Source: Pseudomonadota bacterium (lineage in GTDB: Bacteria > Pseudomonadota > Alphaproteobacteria > Acetobacterales > Acetobacteraceae). From it: DNA of 8,514 bases. Under the pieces are notes generated by a model, which was not told the origin of the DNA, did no database searches, and was given only the letters and a program-made list of their open reading frames with translations. This document shows positions 1 to 5,504 of the stretch, in pieces. How positions within the stretch are numbered: the first letter of the stretch is position 1; each line of letters begins with the position of its first letter. The stretch covers positions 1 to 8,514 of the forward strand of contig JAFADX010000137.1 of assembly GCA_023424475.1 (NCBI GenBank). Reading direction: 5' to 3'. The position numbers were made by a program, and so were the translations under genes.

Positions 1-191
1 CCGCGACGCTGCGGCCCCCGGGCGGGGCGGCGCGCCGGCGGCGCGGGTTCCGCCCGGCGCACCTGGGCGGCCTGGCCTTCGGACCGTCGCGGTGGCGTGT
101 TCGCAGCCCCGGACGCCGGCAGGAGCACGATCGCTGGAAGCAGCAGGCCGAGCAGCCTCAGCGTGGGGCGGGGGACCGGCAGCATGGGCAT
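1..191 (-). CDS. 5' part of an unrecognised exported protein, truncated by window edge
   Basis: On the minus strand an ATG at 191 opens a frame with no stop before the window edge (about 63 codons). The residues begin MPMLPVPRPTLRLLGLLL and continue through a hydrophobic stretch ending LLPASGAANT. This is a typical Sec signal peptide: Arg-containing n-region, leucine-rich core at about residues 11-25, and a small-residue cleavage site near residue 29. After it comes a Pro/Arg/Ala-rich low-complexity segment. Codons are almost all G/C-ending, as in the clear genes here. An in-frame TGA at 197-195 limits the start to 191 or 185. No good Shine-Dalgarno sequence is visible. The protein should be periplasmic, outer-membrane or secreted. 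The family cannot be named from the N-terminus alone, and a second minus frame is also open over this stretch, so the call is moderate. Confidence 0.5.
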   Translation of the reverse strand, partial: MPMLPVPRPTLRLLGLLLPAIVLLPASGAANTPPRRSEGQAAQVRRAEPAPPARRPARGPQRR

Positions 192-338
192 GGGTCATGG
201 ACTGCGCGGTGGCACCGGGTCAAGCATGGAGGGCGCATGTGGCCCCGGCGCCTTGCCGGGACGTGATCCGACCGCAACAGTGCCGGCCGGGGGCAAAGGC
301 GGACCGCAGCCTGCCGAAGCCCGATGGGCAAGCGCCGC

Positions 339-450
339 CGCTAGAGCCGCTCCCGTTCGCCCTGGCTCACGGCAACGTCCCTAGCCTGTTGTTTCTGCGA
401 GCATCTTCACCCGATCAGGCCATTCCACCTGATCGGGATCCGCTCTAGCG
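339..450. repeat. CTAG-bounded palindromic element, copy A (MITE-like)
   Basis: The segment is bounded by a perfect 9-bp inverted repeat, CGCTAGAGC at 339-347 and GCTCTAGCG at 442-450. An extra CTAG lies at 381-384. Read inward from the right end, the order is CTAGAGC, six bases, then CGATCAGG and TGG. This matches the right end of the element at 5271-5410 at every position outside the six-base spacer except one. The left end is much more degenerate after CTAGAGC. It contains no coding capacity. A non-autonomous transposable element or dispersed repeat is the best reading. CTAG as a target with TA duplication would suggest IS630/Tc1 ancestry, which is inference. The 381-448 part could be the actual unit. 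Confidence 0.5.
410..437. repeat. perfect 10-bp inverted repeat inside copy A
   Basis: CCCGATCAGG (410-419) and CCTGATCGGG (428-437) are exact reverse complements around an 8-nt loop. No T-run follows on either strand, so it is not a convincing intrinsic terminator. It is more likely a structural part of the surrounding element, or less likely an operator. Confidence 0.7.
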
Positions 451-477
451 TAAATCTGCGTTTTAGCTTATCTATTC

Positions 478-483
478 GAAGGA
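478..483 (+). promoter_or_regulatory. ribosome binding site of the TctC pseudogene
   Basis: GAAGGA lies 7 nt before the ATG at 491. It fixes the original start codon of the decayed gene, which the internal stop would otherwise hide. Confidence 0.6.
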
Positions 484-490
484 ACACGTC

Positions 491-1467
491 ATGGCCCTTG
501 CGTGTCGCGTGCTGTTGACCGCGCCGTAGCTGGCTCCTGCCATCCTGCATGCCCAGGGCGCCTGGAAGCCAGGCCGCCCGGTCACCCTCATCGTCGCCTT
601 CGTCGTTGCCTTCGCCGCAGGTTCCGGCACCGACACCGTCTCGCGGCTGCCGGCCTCCCTGCTCGAGCGGGACTGGGGCGTGCAGGTCGTGATCGGCAAC
701 CGGCCGGGCGCGAACGGCTCGATCGCCGCCGTCGCGGCGGCGCGGGCAGGCCCCGACGGCCATACGCTGATGATCACCACCAACAGCCCCCATGGCGCGG
801 CCCCGGCACCCATGAAGCAGCCGACCCACGACGCCATGGCCGATTTCTCTCCGGTCTGCCGGATGGGCACCTGCATCTTCGTCTTCGTGGTGAACGGGCA
901 GGTCCCGGCCCGGACGATGCAGGAGGTCCTGGCGCTGGCGAAGGCGCAGCCGGGCCGGCTCACCCACGCTTCGGGCCACACCACGGGCGTGTCGGCGCGG
1001 CCATGCTGAACCGGATCGGCCAGGTGGATGTGATCCATGTGCCGTACCGGTCGGGTCTCTCGGCGATGACCGACGTGATCGCCGGCCGGGTGACCGCGAT
1101 GTTCGCCGACGTCGCCTCCTCCCGCGCCTTCCGGCAGGAGGGGAAGCTCCGGCCGCCCGGCATCACCTCGGCCCGCCGCACTCCGCTCTTCCCGGACCGG
1201 CCCGCGCTGTCCGAGGTCGGGCTGCCGGGCTTCGAACTGCTGTCCTGGATGGGGGTGGTCGGCCCGGCGCGCATGCCCGAGGATGTCGTCGGCGCCTGGA
1301 ATGCCGCCATCCGCAGGGTGTGGGACCAGGACGCCACGGCCAGCCGCCTGGGCGAGTGCGGCATCGAGAGGGTCACCTCCACCCGGGCCGAGTCCGGCGC
1401 CTTCATCCGCACCCCGGTCGCCTTCCGGGGCGAGCAGGCCGGCGCCGCCGGCATCGAGCCCGAATAG
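491..1467 (+). pseudogene. Bug/TctC-family tripartite tricarboxylate transporter substrate-binding protein, decayed
   Basis: Intact relatives are periplasmic binding proteins of about 320 residues that deliver carboxylates to TctA/TctB-type permeases. The family is recognised from the signal-peptide-like start ending AQGAWKPGRPVTLIV, then FAAGSGTDTV, NRPGANGSIAA, SPHGAAPAPMKQ, VDVIHVPYRSG, ALSEVGLPGFELLSWMG, and the terminus AAGIEPE. Three lesions are visible. A TAG at 527-529 replaces codon 13 inside the signal peptide. A 12-bp near-tandem duplication around 593-616 turns the usual V-x-FAAGSGTD into VAFVVAFAAGSGTD. One base is missing at about 989-990, shifting from the frame of 491 to the frame of 502; without correction the first frame stops at 1007-1009. 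Conserved positions have also drifted, for example GNRPGA where ENRPGA is usual. Start and end assume the frameshift-corrected gene. No tctA or tctB is nearby, which is common for Bug proteins. Confidence 0.88.
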
Positions 1468-1481
1468 CGCCTCATTACGGC

Positions 1482-1502
1482 CACATGCGCGGTCAGCATG
1501 TG
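1482..1502. repeat. 7-bp inverted repeat, operator-like
   Basis: CACATGC (1482-1488) and GCATGTG (1496-1502) are exact inverted repeats with a 7-nt spacer, just after the pseudogene stop. The spacing suits a dimeric regulator site, but no regulator gene is nearby. The function is unproven. Confidence 0.4.
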
Positions 1503-1548
1503 CGTCATCACGACCCGCCGCTTGTCGAACTGGGTGGGCGGGCCCACT

Positions 1549-1572
1549 TCCCCGCGACGCGCGTCACGGGGA
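1549..1572. promoter_or_regulatory. 24-bp dyad upstream of the small hypothetical gene
   Basis: TCCCCG (1549-1554) pairs with CGGGGA (1567-1572) around a perfectly self-complementary GACGCGCGTC (1556-1565). One C/A mismatch (1555/1566) interrupts an otherwise complete 24-bp palindrome. It ends 32 nt before the ATG at 1605. It could be an operator or a 5'-UTR stem. No T-run follows, so it is not a standard terminator. Confidence 0.45.
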
Positions 1573-1590
1573 GGGCCGCGCGCAACGCCC

Positions 1591-1598
1591 GAAGGGGG
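1591..1598 (+). promoter_or_regulatory. ribosome binding site for the gene at 1605
   Basis: GAAGGGGG sits 6 nt before the ATG at 1605. It selects that ATG over the longer open frame, which extends upstream into the pseudogene. Confidence 0.6.
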
Positions 1599-1604
1599 AT
1601 ATCG

Positions 1605-1949
1605 ATGACCGCCATCACCCATATGCAGGCCGCCGCATTGGCCCGGACGCTTTCGGACCTGGCCGATGGGAGCCTCACCGACCGCATTCGCCTCGAGCAT
1701 GCGGCCCGCGTGATCGTCGCCGCGCGCCGCGCCGCCGCGCTGGCCGCCGCCGGGGCCATCACGCTGCCGCCGCTGACGGATCCGGCGGTCAAGGCGGTGA
1801 CCGAGATCGCCCGCCACTGGGACGAGACGGCGGTCACGGCGTTCGAATACGCCGAAACCCTGCCGGTCGCGGCGCTCGAACGGCTGCTGCGCGCGGCGCC
1901 CGGCTGGGCTGCCGCCTTTTCGGCCGCGCCGGAACGCCTGGCGGCCTGA
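1605..1949 (+). CDS. small hypothetical protein, 114 aa
   Basis: I do not recognise a family. The product begins MTAITHMQAAALARTLSDLADGS and is Ala-rich and largely predicted helical. One strongly Ala/Arg stretch is VIVAARRAAALAAAG (about 37-50). A more polar segment, AVKAVTEIARHWDETAVTAFEYAETL, spans 61-86. There is no signal peptide, no metal-binding motif, and no hydrophobic run long enough for a confident membrane segment. The start is chosen for its strong ribosome binding site; the frame is open further upstream but only across the pseudogene. G/C-ending codons support real coding. A GC hairpin follows the stop and an SDR gene lies 75 bp downstream on the same strand. Function cannot be inferred. 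Confidence 0.65.
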   Translation: MTAITHMQAAALARTLSDLADGSLTDRIRLEHAARVIVAARRAAALAAAGAITLPPLTDPAVKAVTEIARHWDETAVTAFEYAETLPVAALERLLRAAPGWAAAFSAAPERLAA

Positions 1950-1959
1950 TGGTTCTGGC

Positions 1960-1981
1960 GCGCCGGGTGTTCGCCCGGCGC
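1960..1981 (+). terminator. GC-rich hairpin after the hypothetical gene, possible terminator
   Basis: GCGCCGGG (1960-1967) and CCCGGCGC (1974-1981) form a perfect 8-bp stem with a 6-nt loop, 10 nt after the stop at 1949. Only two T residues follow, so termination would be weak or would need help. It could also be simply a stable 3' end. Confidence 0.4.
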
Positions 1982-1995
1982 TTCCAGGCTATATC

Positions 1996-2018
1996 CGCCT
2001 CTCCGGTGGGATGAGGCG
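1996..2018 (+). promoter_or_regulatory. hairpin enclosing the SDR ribosome binding site
   Basis: CGCCTC (1996-2001) pairs with GAGGCG (2013-2018), and TCC/GGA adds three pairs beyond a bulged T. The GAGG Shine-Dalgarno element (2013-2016, 8 nt before the ATG at 2025) is therefore inside the stem. Translation of the SDR could depend on opening it. This is a sequence-based prediction only. Confidence 0.35.
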
Positions 2019-2024
2019 AGCAGC

Positions 2025-2804
2025 ATGTCGGGCAGCACGGGATCACGAGGACGGGCGGGCAACGGGCCGCGCCGCGTGCTGCTCCTGACGGGAGCCTCGC
2101 GCGGGATCGGTCACGCGACGGTGAAGCGCTTCTCGGCCGCCGGGTGGCGTGTCATCACAGTCTCGCGCCAGCCCTTCCCGGAGCAATGCCCCTGGGAGAT
2201 GGGTCCCGAGGACCACATCCAGCTCGACCTCACCGACCCCGCTGCCACCGAGGAGGCGGTCGCCGAGATCGCCGAGCGCCTCGCGCCGGATGACGGGAGG
2301 CTCGACGCGCTCGTGAACAATGCCGCGATCTCCCCCAAGGGGCCTGACGGGGCACGGCTCGGCTCGCTGGAGATGGACCTCGAAGGCTGGCTCAAGGTCT
2401 TCCGCGTCAACTTCTTCGCCCCCGTGCTGCTGGCGCGCGGCCTGATCGGGCCGCTGCAGAAGGCGAAGGGATCGGTGGTCAACGTCACCTCGATCGCCGG
2501 CAGCCGCGTGCATCCCTTCGCGGGCGTCGCCTATTCCACGTCCAAATCCGCCCTGGCGGGGCTGACGCGGGAGATGGCGGCGGATTTCGCGCCGCTCGGC
2601 ATCCGCGTGAATGCGATTTCGCCGGGCGAGATCGACACCTCGATCCTTTCGCCCGGCACCGAGAAGATCGTGCGCGAGCAGATCCCGATGCGCCGCCTCG
2701 GCCGACCGGAGGAAGTGGCGCAGGCGATCTACTTCCTCTGCACCGAGGCGTCCTCCTACGTGAACGGCGCCGAACTCCACATCAACGGTGGGCAGCACGT
2801 TTAA
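2025..2804 (+). CDS. SDR-family NAD(P)-dependent oxidoreductase
   Basis: This is a classical short-chain dehydrogenase/reductase of 259 aa, a normal length, expected to be a soluble cytoplasmic Rossmann-fold enzyme. The glycine-rich cofactor loop TGASRGIG is at 22-29. NNAA is at 98-101, with structural Asn129. The catalytic residues are Ser156 (VTSIAGS) and Tyr170-x3-Lys174 (YSTSK). PGEIDT at 200-205 and the C-terminal NGAELHINGGQ match the family's substrate-loop and terminal motifs. No acidic residue typical of strict NAD enzymes is clear after the second strand (ITVSRQP), and Arg48 there may favour NADP. This is tentative. An N-terminal extension of about 16 residues precedes the core, and GAGG before 2025 supports the chosen ATG. 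The substrate is unknown. The neighbours do not define a pathway. Confidence 0.93.
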   Translation: MSGSTGSRGRAGNGPRRVLLLTGASRGIGHATVKRFSAAGWRVITVSRQPFPEQCPWEMGPEDHIQLDLTDPAATEEAVAEIAERLAPDDGRLDALVNNAAISPKGPDGARLGSLEMDLEGWLKVFRVNFFAPVLLARGLIGPLQKAKGSVVNVTSIAGSRVHPFAGVAYSTSKSALAGLTREMAADFAPLGIRVNAISPGEIDTSILSPGTEKIVREQIPMRRLGRPEEVAQAIYFLCTEASSYVNGAELHINGGQHV

Positions 2805-2966
2805 GCTGGCCTCAGCGCCGGCGCGCGCATCCGCGCGCTGGGCTTGCGCGCCATGGGCTGTCGCGCTGGCGGCCGCGAGTGGTCCGGGCGCGGTCGCGCT
2901 GTGCGCTCCCGGATCGAGGCATGGCCTCGATCCGCGCGGGATTGATGATGCGCGGCTTGCCCTTCC
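2805..2966. other. SDR-ABC spacer with GC palindromes
   Basis: A 162-bp gap between two same-strand genes. It contains alternating GCGCGC runs, two copies of TCGCGCTG (about 2858 and 2893) and the perfect inverted repeat at 2910-2934. A short frame beginning GTG at 2788 reaches a stop overlapping the ABC start, but its content looks non-genic. No clear promoter was recognised. Confidence 0.5.
2910..2934. repeat. perfect 11-bp inverted repeat upstream of the ABC transporter
   Basis: CGGATCGAGGC (2910-2920) and GCCTCGATCCG (2924-2934) are exact inverted repeats around ATG. The repeat ends 32 nt before the ABC gene start. It lacks a T-run. It could be an operator, a 3' end-stabilising stem for the SDR message, or a dispersed palindrome. 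Confidence 0.6.
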
Positions 2967-4727
2967 ATGAGTGAGTTTGGCCATTCGCGGCCCGCGGGCG
3001 TTCCGGCCCTGGGGCTGCTTCTGCCCTTCCTGAGGCCCTATCTGGGGCGGGTGCTCGGCGCGGCGACGGCGCTGCTGCTCGCCGCCGGGCTGACGCTGGC
3101 GGTCGGGCAGGGGCTGCGGCACATCATCGACGACGGGTTCGGCGGCGGCACCTCGGCGCTGAACCGGGCGGCGCTGGTGATGGGGGGCATCGTCGCCGCG
3201 CTCGGCGTCGCGACCTCCTGCCGCTACTACCTGGTCACCTGGCTCGGCGAGCGGATCGCCGCCGACCTCCGGCGCGCGGTCTTCGACCACCTCACGATCC
3301 TCGATGCCCGCTTCTACGAGACGGCACGGACCGGCGACCTGATGTCGCGCCTGACCGCCGATGTGGCGCTGCTGCAGTCGCTGATCGGCTCGGCCATCTC
3401 CATGGGGCTGCGCAATGCCCTGACCGGGATCGGCGCCTTCGCGATGCTGGTGCTGACCAGCCCGAAGCTCGCCGGGCTGATGGCGGTGGTGGTGCCGGTC
3501 ATCCTGCTGCCGATGATCGCCTTCGGGCGGCGGGAACGGCGCCTGTCGCGTGCCGCACAGGAACGCGTCGCCGACCTTGCCGCGACGGCGGAGGAGGCGA
3601 TCAACGCCATGCGCGTCGTCCAGGCCTTCACGCATGAGGAGGAGGAGCGCGCGCGCTACGGCGTCGAGTCCGAACGCTCGGTGCAGGCGGCGCTGCGGCG
3701 GGTGCTGACGCGGACGGGACTGATCCTCTCGGTCATCCTGCTCGGCTTCGGGGCCATCACCCTCGCGCTCTGGGTCGGCGGGCAGGACGTGATCGCGGGG
3801 CGGATGAGCGGCGGCGACCTCACCGCCTTCGTCTTCTACGCCGTGCTGCTGGCGAGTGCCGGCGCCACGGTCTCGGAACTCTGGGGCGAGATCCAGCGCG
3901 CGGCGGCCGCCGCCGACCGGCTGGCGGAGATCCTCTCGGTCGCGCCGGCCATCGCCGCACCGGCACAGCCGATGCCGCTGCCGGCGCCACAGGGGCGCGT
4001 CGCCTTCCGCGACGTCAGCTTCCGCTACCCGTCGCGCCCCGAAAGCCGGGCGCTGCACCATTTCGACCTGGAGGTGACGCCGGGCGAGACGGTCGCGCTG
4101 GTCGGCCCCTCCGGCGCCGGCAAGACGACGGTGCTGGCGCTGTTGCTGCGCTTCTACGACCCCGACGAGGGCGCGGTGCTGGTCGACGGCGTGCCGATTG
4201 CCCGGGCAATTCCCGGGGAGGTTCGCCGGCGCATCGGCCTGGTGCCGCAGGATCCCGTCATCTTCAGCGGCACGGTTGCCGAGAACATCCGCTACGGCCG
4301 CCCGGACGCCACGGATGCCGAGGTACGCGCGGCAGCCGAGGCCGCCTCGGCCCTCGGTTTCATCGAGGCCCTGCCGAAAGGATTCGCGACCCATCTCGGC
4401 GCGCGGGGCGTCACGCTGTCCGGCGGGCAGCGGCAGCGCGTGGCCATCGCGCGCGCCATCCTGCGCGACGCGCCGATCCTGCTGCTCGACGAGGCGACGA
4501 GCGCGCTCGACGCGGAAAGCGAGCACGCGGTGCAGCAGGCGCTCGCCCGCGCCTCGCGCGGGCGGACGACGCTGGTGGTGGCGCACCGGCTCGCGACCGT
4601 GCGCCGCGCCGACCGCATCGTGGTGATGGAGGGCGGGCGCATCGTCGCGACCGGCACGCATGAGGCGCTGCTCGCCGAGGGCGGGCTCTACGCCCGTCTC
4701 GCCGCCCTGCAGTTCACCGACGCCTGA
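2967..4727 (+). CDS. ABC transporter, fused permease/ATPase (MsbA-like half-transporter)
   Basis: A 586-aa exporter half-transporter that should work as a homodimer in the inner membrane. The N-terminal type-1 exporter domain (about 20-310) has hydrophobic helices near 25-47, 69-90, 140-165, 168-187, 251-272 and 283-303. The nucleotide-binding domain starts near 344. Walker A GPSGAGKTT is at 380-388, Q-loop Gln428, signature LSGGQ 484-488, Walker B ILLLD 504-508 with catalytic Glu509, D-loop SALD 512-515 and H-loop His540. All catalytic motifs are intact. Length and the helix-TGDLMSRLTADV segment match the MsbA-related lipid/drug exporter group. The actual cargo (lipid, drug or other) cannot be read from sequence. 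The ATG at 2967 has no visible Shine-Dalgarno sequence. The gene ends 3 bp from the convergent acetyltransferase gene. Confidence 0.95.
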   Translation: MSEFGHSRPAGVPALGLLLPFLRPYLGRVLGAATALLLAAGLTLAVGQGLRHIIDDGFGGGTSALNRAALVMGGIVAALGVATSCRYYLVTWLGERIAADLRRAVFDHLTILDARFYETARTGDLMSRLTADVALLQSLIGSAISMGLRNALTGIGAFAMLVLTSPKLAGLMAVVVPVILLPMIAFGRRERRLSRAAQERVADLAATAEEAINAMRVVQAFTHEEEERARYGVESERSVQAALRRVLTRTGLILSVILLGFGAITLALWVGGQDVIAGRMSGGDLTAFVFYAVLLASAGATVSELWGEIQRAAAAADRLAEILSVAPAIAAPAQPMPLPAPQGRVAFRDVSFRYPSRPESRALHHFDLEVTPGETVALVGPSGAGKTTVLALLLRFYDPDEGAVLVDGVPIARAIPGEVRRRIGLVPQDPVIFSGTVAENIRYGRPDATDAEVRAAAEAASALGFIEALPKGFATHLGARGVTLSGGQRQRVAIARAILRDAPILLLDEATSALDAESEHAVQQALARASRGRTTLVVAHRLATVRRADRIVVMEGGRIVATGTHEALLAEGGLYARLAALQFTDA

Positions 4728-4730
4728 CGG

Positions 4731-5192
4731 CTACACTGGCTTGCGCATGTGGACGGTGATGCCGCCCATGAAGGCCTCGCGGGCGGTGACCGCATAGCCG
4801 GCGCGTTCGTAGAGCGCGACATTCGCCGCGAAGGCGGCGTTGGTCAGCAGGCGCAGCTCCGGGCGTCCCGCGCTGCGCGCCAGCTCCTCGGCATGGGCCA
4901 GCAGTCGCCGGCCAAGTCCCTGGCCCTGCAGGTCCGGCGGCACGGCGATGTTCTCGATCCAGAGGTGATCCTCGCGCAGCGCCGTCTCGATGAGGCCGAG
5001 GATGCGCGGTCCGCGCTGCAGCAGGTCGAAGCGGTGCGACCGCATGGCCTCGTCGTAGTCCACGCGCATCGGCAGGGGCTCGCGCCCGATCACCGGCACC
5101 CATCGCGCATAGGCGGCGCGCACGATGTCGCGGATGGCAGCGGCATCGGCCGGGGTGGCGAGGCGAAGGGCCGTCGGGATGACCGGTGTCAT
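4731..5192 (-). CDS. GNAT-family N-acetyltransferase
   Basis: A 153-aa single-domain GNAT enzyme, cytoplasmic, expected to transfer acetyl from acetyl-CoA to an amine. The N-terminal strand and helix (LRLATPADAAAIRDIVRAAY) are typical of the fold. Strand 4 ENIAVPPDLQGQGLGRRLL (80-98) carries the acetyl-CoA pyrophosphate loop QGQGLG at 89-94. The C-terminal part has TNAAFAANVALYERAGY (117-133), with Asn118 and the frequently catalytic Tyr128. The start at 5192 is supported by AGGAAG 5 nt upstream; longer versions reaching 5540 would run through the structured spacer and are rejected. The acceptor is unknown. An intrinsic terminator lies only 23 nt upstream of the start codon, so expression is likely controlled by attenuation or an internal promoter. 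Confidence 0.9.
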   Translation of the reverse strand: MTPVIPTALRLATPADAAAIRDIVRAAYARWVPVIGREPLPMRVDYDEAMRSHRFDLLQRGPRILGLIETALREDHLWIENIAVPPDLQGQGLGRRLLAHAEELARSAGRPELRLLTNAAFAANVALYERAGYAVTAREAFMGGITVHMRKPV

Positions 5193-5197
5193 CGGGG

Positions 5198-5203
5198 CTT
5201 CCT
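5198..5203 (-). promoter_or_regulatory. ribosome binding site of the GNAT gene
   Basis: On the minus strand AGGAAG precedes the ATG at 5192 by 5 nt. It decides the start. It lies inside an 8-codon open frame (5215-5189) whose TGA overlaps the GNAT ATG. Confidence 0.65.
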
Positions 5204-5215
5204 GCTGCTGGACAT

Positions 5216-5248
5216 AAAAAGCCCCGCCGACCGTGAGGTGGGCGGGGT
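5216..5248 (-). terminator. intrinsic terminator, minus strand, in front of the GNAT gene
   Basis: Read on the minus strand, CCCCGCC (5247-5241) and GGCGGGG (5228-5222) form a 7-bp GC stem, with a G/T pair possible below and three further pairs around a 4-nt loop. The stem is followed by C and five T residues (5220-5216). This is a textbook rho-independent terminator. It could end transcripts from the pdxA-pdxJ-hydrolase operon or serve as an attenuator for the GNAT gene. On the plus strand no T-run follows. Confidence 0.75.
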
Positions 5249-5270
5249 GCCGGGAACCGGAGGATGGGCG

Positions 5271-5410
5271 GAAGCCTAGAGCATGTTCCGATCTGTCGGA
5301 ACCGGCACCGGCCCGCACTCCGACCCGGCCACTCATCCAGGATATTGTCGTTGGGTGGCCGGGTGGGGGTGCGGGCCGGTGCCGCCTGATCGAAAAGAGC
5401 TCTAGGCTTC
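5271..5410. repeat. 140-bp imperfect palindrome bounded by CTAG, copy B (MITE-like)
   Basis: The ends are a perfect 12-bp inverted repeat, GAAGCCTAGAGC (5271-5282) and GCTCTAGGCTTC (5399-5410). Inside, GGCACCGGCCCGCAC (5304-5318) matches GTGCGGGCCGGTGCC (5369-5383) exactly. Pairing continues with few mismatches to the centre at 5343/5344. The left arm is 6 nt longer and has its own small stem, GTTCCGA (5285-5291) with TCGGAAC (5296-5302). Both arms begin CTAGAGC, six bases, CGATC, as does the right end of copy A (339-450). No protein is encoded. A miniature inverted-repeat element is the best reading. A possible TA duplication within CTAG would fit IS630/Tc1-type insertion. Confidence 0.75.
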
Positions 5411-5439
5411 GCGTCGGCCTCGCGGGGTCCGTCCGGGCG

Positions 5440-5504
5440 CATGTCCGCGCAGCACCACCGGATGGCAGCGTCGCAGGGAGAGGGTCGCGGGGCGCGCGGA
5501 CATG
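5440..5504. repeat. 11-bp inverted repeat in the hydrolase 3' region
   Basis: CATGTCCGCGC (5440-5450) and GCGCGGACATG (5494-5504) are exact reverse complements with a 43-nt spacer. A second pair, GGGTCC (5425-5430) and GGACCC (5526-5531), brackets them. The stem would form in the transcript 33 nt after the hydrolase stop. No T-run follows either arm. Confidence 0.55.

Larger units (their letters stand above)
192..490. other. non-coding divergent spacer
   Basis: This roughly 300-bp gap separates the leftward exported-protein start from the rightward Bug/TctC pseudogene. I see no credible gene in it: the open frames lack start signals and recognisable content. It holds the palindromic element at 339-450. 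Just before the pseudogene is an unusually A/T-rich tract (about 450-484) that probably contained its promoter. I could not place -35 and -10 boxes with confidence. Confidence 0.5.

Noticed and set aside
244..260. 6-bp GC stem CCCGGC/GCCGGG in the left spacer
   Set aside because: Short stems of this kind are expected by chance at this G+C content, and no T-run follows.
502..990. Single long frame 502-1467 as an intact gene
   Set aside because: Only the part after about 990 matches the Bug/TctC family. Before that the family match is in the frame of 491.
960..1817. 285-codon minus-strand frame
   Set aside because: It is antisense to the pseudogene and the small gene, and has no domain or start signal.
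2788..2970. 60-codon frame whose stop overlaps the ABC start (ATGA)
   Set aside because: It begins with GTG inside the SDR gene without a ribosome binding site and translates the palindromic spacer. The overlap could support coupling, but the content looks non-genic.
2043..4661. 872-codon open frame on the minus strand
   Set aside because: It lies exactly antisense to the SDR and ABC genes and across their spacer. The product is Arg/His/Asp-rich without domains, as expected from the complement of G/C-ending codons.
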